Positions 57,408-64,000 of a DNA stretch of 64,000 bases are shown piece after piece. The first letter of the stretch is position 1. The number at the start of each line of letters is the position of its first letter. The position numbers were made by a program, and so were the translations under genes. The DNA comes from Hyphomicrobiaceae bacterium (lineage in GTDB: Bacteria > Pseudomonadota > Alphaproteobacteria > Rhizobiales > Hyphomicrobiaceae). The notes under the pieces were generated by a model. The model was not told the origin of the DNA and made no database searches. It saw only the letters and a program-made list of their open reading frames with translations. The stretch spans positions 256,252 through 320,251 of the forward strand of contig JACKJI010000002.1 in assembly GCA_020638035.1 (NCBI GenBank), read 5' to 3'.

Positions 57408-58067
57408 TCAGCGCGTGGATGCCGGCAGATTGGCGAGGTCCTCAATGTACCACTTGTCGGCATCGACGATCGCCGGGTTCTCGCCATTGGCGTAGATCCA
57501 GCTATCGACCGCGTACTTCTTGCCGCCCTCGTTCTCCTTCAGCACCGCCGTCCAGTGCGTCCAGCCGGCAACGCCGCGCCAGAGCTGGTCCTTGGAGAAG
57601 GGTGTGCCGACAGTGTGATGCTTCAAGAGCCCGTTGTTCTGCAAGACAAGCAGGTAGGACGTCGTATTGGTCGCCTCGTCGACACAATCCTGCTGGGTCG
57701 GGTCACCAGACGCGGCGAAATCCATACCTGGGCGGTCCTTGTCGGTACCGATCTCCTTGCCGACGCGGTGCTCCATCCAGCCAATCGCGTAGGCCACCGC
57801 GCGACGCTCTTCGGCAGCGCTGTTGTCCTTCGCCGCCTTCTTCATAATGGCCTTGATCTCGCCGATGTCAGCTTCGGTAAAGCGGAATCGCGTCTGCTGC
57901 TTGCAGCCGTAAGCGCTGCAGACATGCACGACATCGCCCTGCGGCCGTGAGACTTGGAAATCGTCGAAATGGCCGAGCGTCGGCCCGTTGCGCTCATGCG
58001 TGCAGGCAGCGAGCGCCAGTGCCGCGATGATCACGGACAGGAGTGACGGAAGACGTCCAGCGGGCAT
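57408..58067 (-). CDS. Putative lipoprotein
   Basis: Predicted exported lipoprotein of 219 residues. The ATG at 58067 starts a signal sequence ([21 protein letters not shown]) with the lipobox Cys near residue 22. The body includes [37 protein letters not shown] and [21 protein letters not shown], reminiscent of conserved alphaproteobacterial hypothetical proteins. Function unknown. An open frame continues upstream but does not read like protein. Confidence 0.75.
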   Translation of the reverse strand: MPAGRLPSLLSVIIAALALAACTHERNGPTLGHFDDFQVSRPQGDVVHVCSAYGCKQQTRFRFTEADIGEIKAIMKKAAKDNSAAEERRAVAYAIGWMEHRVGKEIGTDKDRPGMDFAASGDPTQQDCVDEATNTTSYLLVLQNNGLLKHHTVGTPFSKDQLWRGVAGWTHWTAVLKENEGGKKYAVDSWIYANGENPAIVDADKWYIEDLANLPASTR

Positions 58068-58250
58068 ACGGCCTCTTGCTGCAAAATGGATCTCGGCGAC
58101 AGCTCCGCAACACGACAACTGCTCGGCCACCGGAAAGTTCGGACGGGCCCTGCGCTTAGCATTAGTTCGATTCATGGCCAAATAGCGGAATTGAGCCTGT
58201 CCCCGCAATCCAGTAGCGTCAACTCCCTTGTAACGGAAGATACGCGACTG

Positions 58251-59747
58251 ATGCGCAACACTGGCGACAAAATCGTGCCCGTGCACGTCGTTGGCGGGGG
58301 ACTCGCCGGCTCGGAAGCGGCTTGGCAGCTGGCGTGCGCCGGGGTGCCGGTGGTCCTCTACGAGATGCGGCCTGTCCGAGGCACAGATGCTCACAGGACG
58401 GATGGATTGGCGGAGCTCGTTTGCTCCAACTCGTTCCGCTCCGACGAGTGGTCCACGAATGCCGTCGGCCTGCTGCACGAGGAAATGCGACGCTCAGGTT
58501 CGCTGATCATGGCGGCGGCAGACCGTCACAAGCTGCCGGCGGGCGGTGCGCTGGCGGTTGACCGCGATGCCTTCTCCGCGGACGTGACGCAGCGGCTCGA
58601 AGCGCATCCTCTGGTGAGACTTGAGCGCGAGGAGGTGGCAGGGCTGCCCCCTGCCGACTGGTCCAGCGTGATCGTCGCGACGGGCCCGCTCACCTCACCC
58701 GCACTGACAGATGCCATCCTGAAACTGACAGGCGAGGATTCGCTCGCCTTCTTCGATGCCATCGCGCCGATCGTACATTTCGACTCGATAAATCTCGACA
58801 TCGCCTGGAAACAGTCGCGCTACGACAAGGCCGGCCCCGGCGGCACGGGCGCCGATTATCTCAACTGCCCGATGACCAGGGACGAGTACGAGGCGTTCGT
58901 CGATGCGCTTCTCACTGGCGAGAAGACCGAGTTCAAAGACTGGGAGGCCAACACCCCCTACTTCGACGGTTGCCTGCCGATCGAAGTGATGGCTGAGCGC
59001 GGACGCGACACGCTGCGCTTCGGACCGATGAAGCCCGTTGGCCTTGCCGATCCGCGCACGCAGGGCATGCGGCCCTATGCAGTGGTGCAGCTCAGGCAGG
59101 ACAATGCACTGGGCACGCTGTGGAACATCGTCGGCTTCCAGACCAAGCTGAAATATGCCGAACAGACGCGTATCTTCCGCATGATCCCTGGGCTTGCCGA
59201 CGCACAGTTTGCGCGGCTCGGGGGTTTGCATCGCAATACATTCCTCAACTCGCCGGTGGTGCTCGACGAACTGTTGCGGCTTAAGGCCGATCGACGGCTG
59301 CGGTTTGCCGGACAGATCACGGGCGTGGAAGGCTACGTGGAAAGCGCGGCGATGGGGCTTGTCACCGGGCGCCTCGCAGCCGCCGAACGACTGGGGCTCC
59401 CCCCGCGCACGCCGCCGCCGACCACCGCTCTCGGTGCACTCGTCAGTCACATCACGGGTGGGCATATCGTGCACGATTTCGAGGATGAGCCGATCGCTCA
59501 TGATGCAGACAGCGTGACGCCTGCGCCATCTGATGCTCCCTCGCGCTCGAAGCGCCGCTCGTTCCAGCCGATGAACATCAATTATGGTCTGCTGCCTCCC
59601 GCCGAGGCTCCGAGCCATGATGCCGAAGGCCGACGCATCAAGGGCAAGGACAAGGCGTTCGCAAAGAAGCGTGCCGCATCGGAACGTGCGCTGCGCGATC
59701 TGGCCGCCTGGCTCGCGGCGAATGACTTGAAGGCGGCGGCCGAGTAA
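58251..59747 (+). CDS. trmFO: tRNA (uracil-54-C5) methyltransferase, FADH2/folate-dependent (TrmFO)
   Basis: Makes ribothymidine at position 54 of tRNA using methylenetetrahydrofolate and FADH2, 498 residues. The ATG at 58251 directly precedes the FAD-binding motif [16 protein letters not shown] (residues 13-28). Other signatures are [31 protein letters not shown] with the active-site Cys, and [17 protein letters not shown] residues. The C-terminus shows [10 protein letters not shown] and [11 protein letters not shown]. Monocistronic. Confidence 0.93.
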   Translation: MRNTGDKIVPVHVVGGGLAGSEAAWQLACAGVPVVLYEMRPVRGTDAHRTDGLAELVCSNSFRSDEWSTNAVGLLHEEMRRSGSLIMAAADRHKLPAGGALAVDRDAFSADVTQRLEAHPLVRLEREEVAGLPPADWSSVIVATGPLTSPALTDAILKLTGEDSLAFFDAIAPIVHFDSINLDIAWKQSRYDKAGPGGTGADYLNCPMTRDEYEAFVDALLTGEKTEFKDWEANTPYFDGCLPIEVMAERGRDTLRFGPMKPVGLADPRTQGMRPYAVVQLRQDNALGTLWNIVGFQTKLKYAEQTRIFRMIPGLADAQFARLGGLHRNTFLNSPVVLDELLRLKADRRLRFAGQITGVEGYVESAAMGLVTGRLAAAERLGLPPRTPPPTTALGALVSHITGGHIVHDFEDEPIAHDADSVTPAPSDAPSRSKRRSFQPMNINYGLLPPAEAPSHDAEGRRIKGKDKAFAKKRAASERALRDLAAWLAANDLKAAAE

Positions 59748-59824
59748 GCCGCACCTGGTCCTCGCACCGCTTCCGCGCTCCCGGCCCGATGGCCGGCATA
59801 ACGGTGGCAGGCGGGGTGAGTAGG

Positions 59825-61666
59825 CTATTTGCACATCCGCCCGATCATCGGCTTGTCCGGCACGTTCTTGCAGCGGAAGCGTGTGGGGATCTCGCAGTTT
59901 TCAAAACTGCTGCTACCGCTCTTCAGCACCGTTACCGTGATGCGGTGTGAACACGAGTGAATGAAGTCGTAACCTGCGACGCAGGCGACAGGCGACATTT
60001 CGGCAACCGTCTTGGGGTCTTCCTGTCCCTTCTTCCAGACGCTGTCCGTCACCGCGAAATAGAGCGGGAATGCCGCAAGCGAGACGTCCCGCAGACCAAG
60101 CTCGAACACGCCGCTCGGCTCGTTGTAACCTTCGATCCAGGCACCACCCGGACGGCAACGGCGCAGAGCGTCGACTGCGGCGCGAACCTCCGTCGCCACC
60201 CAGACAGGCTTCAGGCCGGCGAAAGTGACGGGGATGACGAAGTTGTTGAAGGCAACGGCCATGGCGATGAGCGATGTGGCGGCAGCAAGGCGGTGACCAG
60301 ACAGCATCGCTTTCGTTGCGAGGACGGCGAGCGCGAGGGTGACAACACCAAGCACCACTGCGAGCGGCGACACCGATAGCTTCAACAGAAATGGCAGCAC
60401 CCATAGTGCTACGACGAGGCCGACAACGAGGAGCAGCCAGCCGATCGTGCCGATTTTGTACCAGCCGCGCTCCTCGACGATGTCATCACCAGCGCCGACC
60501 ACGCCGCGCTCCCGCGCGCGCACCACCCAGACGGCGAACAGCATGGCCAACGGCGGCAACATCGCCTGCACCATGTAGAGCGGTGTCTTGCGGGTGAACA
60601 GCTCCAGGAACAACAGATAGGGCAGCACCCACGCCAGCAGGACGCGGATCGCCGGCGTTGCACGCTCGCGCCACGCAGTCAGCATCGCGGGACCGAGAAA
60701 CAAGCCGGCGGGAAACATGCCGAGCAGCAGAAAGACGACGAACAGGCCCGGGAGCACGCGCCACTTCATCTCCTGCGGCCCGAGCAGCAGATGCAAGCCA
60801 TCGGTACGCCACTGTGCCAGCGCGGCATCGAGCGTTCCGCCCATCCACAGCGCAATGGGCCACAGCGCCGCCAGCACAAGGAACATGAAGAAGCCCGGCA
60901 ACGACCACAGCCGCTTCAGCCAGCCGGCATCGCCGCGATCAAAAGCCACCAGCGCAAGCGCCGTCAGAAACACGATCAGCGGCACCGTCACAACGTTGAC
61001 GAGTGCACCAACACCAAGTGCCAGCCAGAACTGTAGCGCATTCCTGCGTCCGGGATCGGCGTCTTCGCTGGCGGTATAAGCGGTCCCCAATGCAAAGAGC
61101 GCTGCACATGTCCCCGCCAGCATCAGTGCTTCCGGCATGGCGAGCGTGGCCTGCACCGTGACGACGAGCATGGTCGCCAGAAGCGCGGCGCCGATGATGC
61201 CGACCTGCACACCAAACAAGTGCCGCCCACCCCAGTACGTGAACAGGACCGCTAGAATGGTGCCGAGAATCGACGGGATGCGATAGCCGCGGATCTGATC
61301 GACCTCGCCGCTCACCCAGGCGCTCGCCGACTGCAGCCACAGCACAGCGAGCGGTTTTTCAAACTTTGGCTCGCTCTGGAATTTCGGCGCGGTCCACGGC
61401 CCCTCGGCCTCAAGCATCTGCTTTGCCGTCTGCGCGTAGATCACTTCGGTGCGATCGAGCGGCGGCAACAGGAAATTGCCGGGCAGATGCAGCGCAAGAA
61501 CGAGGGCAACGAGCAGGACTGCGGCGGACAGCGGTTGTTCCGCGATCCGCGACAGCGCACGCATGGCACGTGCCTCGATTCGCGCCACCACATCTCCCGG
61601 TTGTCGTCCCTCGTGCGCCGGTACCATGCGGTCCCTCAGCCCCCGTCCCATGTCCGCGTCATCCAC
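59825..61666 (-). CDS. Glycosyltransferase family 39-like membrane protein (ArnT-like)
   Basis: Polyprenyl-phosphate sugar transferase-like protein of up to 613 residues, with about 11-12 hydrophobic segments. An ATG at codon 14 (61627) or 35 (61564) may be the true start; the first membrane helix begins about residue 48. The N-terminal loop LPPLDRTEVIYAQTAKQML carries the acidic pair of the catalytic loop, followed by WTAPKFQSEPKFEKPLAVLW. A 110-residue C-terminal soluble tail with Cys residues (CEIPTRFRCKNVP) follows. It probably modifies lipid A, lipoprotein or polysaccharide; the substrate is not known. Confidence 0.8.
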   Translation of the reverse strand: MDDADMGRGLRDRMVPAHEGRQPGDVVARIEARAMRALSRIAEQPLSAAVLLVALVLALHLPGNFLLPPLDRTEVIYAQTAKQMLEAEGPWTAPKFQSEPKFEKPLAVLWLQSASAWVSGEVDQIRGYRIPSILGTILAVLFTYWGGRHLFGVQVGIIGAALLATMLVVTVQATLAMPEALMLAGTCAALFALGTAYTASEDADPGRRNALQFWLALGVGALVNVVTVPLIVFLTALALVAFDRGDAGWLKRLWSLPGFFMFLVLAALWPIALWMGGTLDAALAQWRTDGLHLLLGPQEMKWRVLPGLFVVFLLLGMFPAGLFLGPAMLTAWRERATPAIRVLLAWVLPYLLFLELFTRKTPLYMVQAMLPPLAMLFAVWVVRARERGVVGAGDDIVEERGWYKIGTIGWLLLVVGLVVALWVLPFLLKLSVSPLAVVLGVVTLALAVLATKAMLSGHRLAAATSLIAMAVAFNNFVIPVTFAGLKPVWVATEVRAAVDALRRCRPGGAWIEGYNEPSGVFELGLRDVSLAAFPLYFAVTDSVWKKGQEDPKTVAEMSPVACVAGYDFIHSCSHRITVTVLKSGSSSFENCEIPTRFRCKNVPDKPMIGRMCK

Positions 61667-61909
61667 GTCAGGTTGTAGAGGAGACGCGCGCCTTGTCCAT
61701 CACGTAGCTGTTCGTGCCGTCTCCGACATCCCGGCAGCCGGTCTGCAAAGGAATGCGATGGCACAATAATTCGGCACGACGGTCCCCTTGCAACGTTTGA
61801 AGTCCGCGTCCAGCCATGATCCCTGTGGCATTCCGGCTTAGCCACCCCCCTTTTGTTCGAGTTGACCAGCGGGTCCAGCGACACCATGTTGAGTGCGCAC
61901 GACTCATGG

Positions 61910-62015
61910 CGCGCGGGAGAGACTGGCTGATTGCGTCACATCAGCCAGCGCCGAAGGAGCAACCGCCCCGGAAACTCTCAGGCAGAAGGACCGCGCCGCC
62001 TGACGACACTCTGGA
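61910..62015 (+). promoter_or_regulatory. Glycine riboswitch, first aptamer
   Basis: Type-1 glycine aptamer with the conserved GCGCCGAAGGAGCAA and AAACTCTCAGGCAGAAGGACC cores, and outer stems GGGAGAG and CACTCTGG. Upstream of gcvT; the glycine cleavage genes should be switched on when glycine is abundant. Confidence 0.9.
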
Positions 62016-62048
62016 AAGCAGCCGTTGCGCACGGTTCTGTGCGTGCGG

Positions 62049-62136
62049 CTCACCCAAGGGGACAAGATCCGTTCCACCGCTTTTTTTGCGGGTCGGCACT
62101 GGTCCAATCTCTCAGGTTCCGCGACAGAGGGGGCTT
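62049..62136 (+). promoter_or_regulatory. Glycine riboswitch, second aptamer
   Basis: Second tandem aptamer with the cores CACCCAAGGGGACAAGATCC and AATCTCTCAGGTTCCGCGAC, followed by AGAGGGGG. Tandem pairs are the usual form for this class. It ends about 55 bases before the gcvT start at 62191. Confidence 0.88.
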
Positions 62137-62190
62137 TGATCGGCAAGGTGCCTATGCGCCCTGCTGCGCCGTGAGCCCGAGGAACCTGAC

Positions 62191-63354
62191 ATGAGTGCAT
62201 CATCTCCCGACAGAGCACCCTTGGAACGAACTCCCCTCTACGACAAGCACGTCGCAGCCGGTGCACGCATGGTTCCGTTCGCCGGTTACGAGATGCCCGT
62301 GCAGTACCCACACGGCATCCTGAAAGAGCACCTGTGGACGCGGGAGAAGGCCGGCCTGTTCGACGTCTCGCACATGGGGCAGGCCTATCTCGTTTCGGCC
62401 GACAAGAACCATGAGACCGTCGCGGCCTTTCTCGAACAGCTCGTTCCCGCAGCACTGACCGAGCTGAAGCCCGGCCAGCAGCGATACACGCAACTGCTCA
62501 ATGACGACGGCGGCATCATCGACGACCTGATGGTAACGCGCAGCGAAGAGGAGGTGCGTCGCGGTGTCCTGCTCCTCGTCGTCAATGCGGCACGCAAGGA
62601 CGTCGACTTCGCTCGCATCGCAGCTCTGGCGGAGACGACCAAGTCGATCCGGCTCGTCCCCAACCGGCATTATGCGCTGCTGGCGCTGCAAGGGCCGATG
62701 GCCGCTGACGTGCTCTCAGCGATCGCGCCTGAGGCGGCGGATATGGACTTCATGAGCGCCCGGCGACTCGATCTCAAAGGCATCTCAGCGCACGTTTCGC
62801 GCTCCGGCTATACGGGCGAGGACGGCTACGAGATCTCCGTGCTTTCGAATGACGTGGTGCGGCTATGGGACTTGCTGCTTGGTGATGCGCGCGTCGCGCC
62901 GATCGGGCTTGGGGCGCGTGACTCGCTGCGGCTCGAAGCGGGCCTATGCCTTTATGGCCATGACATCGACGAGACGACTTCGCCGGTGGAAGCAGGTCTA
63001 ACGTGGTCGATCCAGAAGCGGCGGCGGGAGCAAGGCGGGTTTCCTGGAGCAGCACGCATTCAACGGGAGCTGTCGGACCGCACCACGCGCCGACGCGTCG
63101 GCATCAGGCCCGATGGCCGGGCACCCGCCCGCGAGGGCACCGAGATCCTGTCATCTGCGGGTGTAGCGATCGGCGTCATCACATCCGGCGGCTTCGGCCC
63201 GTCGGCCGATGGTCCCATTGCGATGGGATACGTGCCGCCCGACCATGCGACACCCGGAACGCCGGTGCAGCTCGTCGTGCGTGGCAAGGCCATGCCGGCT
63301 CGCATCGCGCCACTTCCGTTCGTCGCACATCGTTTCCACCGCGGCACGAGTTGA
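62191..63354 (+). CDS. gcvT: Glycine cleavage system aminomethyltransferase (T protein)
   Basis: Transfers the methylene group from the lipoyl arm of GcvH to tetrahydrofolate, 387 residues. The ATG at 62191 follows GAGGAAC and the glycine riboswitch. Family features: RTPLYDKHVAAGARMVPFAGYEMPVQY near the start, FDVSHMG, GGIIDDLMVTR with the folate-binding residues, ARDSLRLEAGLCLYGHDID and a C-terminal beta-barrel domain. gcvH follows after 93 bases. Confidence 0.95.
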   Translation: MSASSPDRAPLERTPLYDKHVAAGARMVPFAGYEMPVQYPHGILKEHLWTREKAGLFDVSHMGQAYLVSADKNHETVAAFLEQLVPAALTELKPGQQRYTQLLNDDGGIIDDLMVTRSEEEVRRGVLLLVVNAARKDVDFARIAALAETTKSIRLVPNRHYALLALQGPMAADVLSAIAPEAADMDFMSARRLDLKGISAHVSRSGYTGEDGYEISVLSNDVVRLWDLLLGDARVAPIGLGARDSLRLEAGLCLYGHDIDETTSPVEAGLTWSIQKRRREQGGFPGAARIQRELSDRTTRRRVGIRPDGRAPAREGTEILSSAGVAIGVITSGGFGPSADGPIAMGYVPPDHATPGTPVQLVVRGKAMPARIAPLPFVAHRFHRGTS

Positions 63355-63447
63355 CCTGCCGCCCCGTTCACGCTCACCTCACAACTCTTCGCCCGTCTCC
63401 CGCACCCGGATCTCAGTCCAGGGGCTAGCCAGAAAGGACCACTGCAT

Positions 63448-63825
63448 ATGGCACTGGAGCGCTTCACCAAGGATCACGAATACGTCCGCGTCGAGGGCGA
63501 TGTTGCCACCATCGGCATCACTGTCCACGCACAGGAACAGCTCGGCGACATCGTGTTCGTCGAATTGCCCGACATCGGCCGCAAGGTCGCGGCCGGTGAG
63601 GCGATCGCGGTCGTTGAAAGCGTGAAGGCGGCGAGCGACGTGTTCGCGCCCCTCGATGGCGAGGTGGTCGAGACCAACGCCGATCTCGTCGCTAACCCCG
63701 CGCTCGTCAATGAGGACGCGGAAGGCAAAGCGTGGTTCTTCAAAATCAGGCTCGCCGACGTGGCGGCGACCGAAACGCTACTCGATCGCGCCGGCTACGA
63801 CGCGTTCGTCGCGGAGAATGGGTGA
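63448..63825 (+). CDS. gcvH: Glycine cleavage system H protein
   Basis: Lipoylated carrier protein of 125 residues for the glycine cleavage complex. The lipoyl-lysine motif [10 protein letters not shown] holds the modified Lys near residue 58, after [12 protein letters not shown] and before [12 protein letters not shown]. It carries the aminomethyl group between the P, T and L proteins. The next gene starts at its stop codon (ATGA overlap of one base); no gcvP is seen before the window ends. Confidence 0.95.
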   Translation: MALERFTKDHEYVRVEGDVATIGITVHAQEQLGDIVFVELPDIGRKVAAGEAIAVVESVKAASDVFAPLDGEVVETNADLVANPALVNEDAEGKAWFFKIRLADVAATETLLDRAGYDAFVAENG

Positions 63826-64000
63826 TGGCGGGGGAGCACACTGCGACCGTGACCTGGACGCGCGGCGATCAGGACTTTCTCGACAAGAAGTATTCGCGTG
63901 CGCACATCTGGCGGTTTGACGACGGCTGCGAGGTGCCGGGGTCGTGCCCGCCTTCGAAGCTCATCCCCGTGCCGCTGGCGCGGCCTGATGCCGTCGACCC
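63825..64000 (+). CDS. OsmC-family protein (5' part, runs off the window)
   Basis: First 58 residues of an OsmC-family protein, starting at ATG 63825 overlapping the gcvH stop by one base. The start TVTWTRGDQDFLDKKYSRAHIWRFDDG and VPGSCPPSKLIPVPLARPDAVDP match the N-terminus of the small OsmC-type peroxidase subgroup. The catalytic Cys residues lie beyond the window. The tight coupling with gcvH is notable for this family. Confidence 0.75.
   Translation, partial: MAGEHTATVTWTRGDQDFLDKKYSRAHIWRFDDGCEVPGSCPPSKLIPVPLARPDAVD

Overview
The window looks like a chromosomal segment of a high-GC alphaproteobacterium, most likely of the order Hyphomicrobiales. The evidence is the gene families present: Aap-type amino-acid transporter, usg, the DUF1285-MoxR-DUF58-DUF4159 block, FAD-dependent trmFO, bactofilin and a GDYXXLXY/DUF2157 pair. 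No rRNA, tRNA, CRISPR array, transposase or clear prophage was seen.

Layout. 0.3-5.5 kb: a 1737-residue secreted Cys/Pro-rich repeat protein. 5.7-10.0 kb: an amino-acid ABC transporter (order aapP-J-Q-M, minus strand). 10.2-14.8 kb: a GNAT enzyme, small secreted proteins, a lipoprotein, a run of three tiny secreted peptides, usg and a DUF1285 protein. 15-22 kb: a tight MoxR/DUF58/DUF4159/membrane-protein operon. 22-27.5 kb: a frameshifted EamA transporter, a dehydrogenase, a zinc-phospholipase-like/DUF4332 protein, DUF3565, TetR and DUF302. 27.6-33.9 kb: an unusual island where recognisable genes (YjbR/MmcQ, thiC behind a TPP riboswitch, an L,D-transpeptidase, a peptidoglycan-binding protein, OsmC) are all broken by frameshifts, either real decay or poor consensus. 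Inside it is one intact 37-codon ORF with an extreme Shine-Dalgarno sequence and its own terminator. 34-40.6 kb: bactofilin, CorA, ChrA, RlpA and an XRE regulator. 40.7-47.6 kb: hairpin repeats, then a vitamin B12 uptake operon (cobalamin riboswitch, TonB receptor, binding protein, permease, ATPase, followed by a patatin-like lipase). 47.8-54 kb: a DUF302-like protein, MFS transporter, metallophosphoesterase, Nudix, GNAT and TrkH. 54.9-61.7 kb: a small membrane protein, the DUF2157/GDYXXLXY pair with a strong promoter and operator-like palindrome, a lipoprotein, trmFO and a GT39-like glycosyltransferase. 61.9-64 kb: a tandem glycine riboswitch, gcvT, gcvH and a truncated OsmC gene.

Three metabolite-sensing riboswitches (TPP, cobalamin, glycine) support the functional calls of the genes behind them. 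The least explained items are the tiny-peptide cassette with matched leader hairpins, the strong-SD mini-ORF, the repeat-built giant secreted protein, the dispersed palindromes and hairpin repeats, and the frameshift island. All family assignments come from reading the translated sequence; no database search was run.
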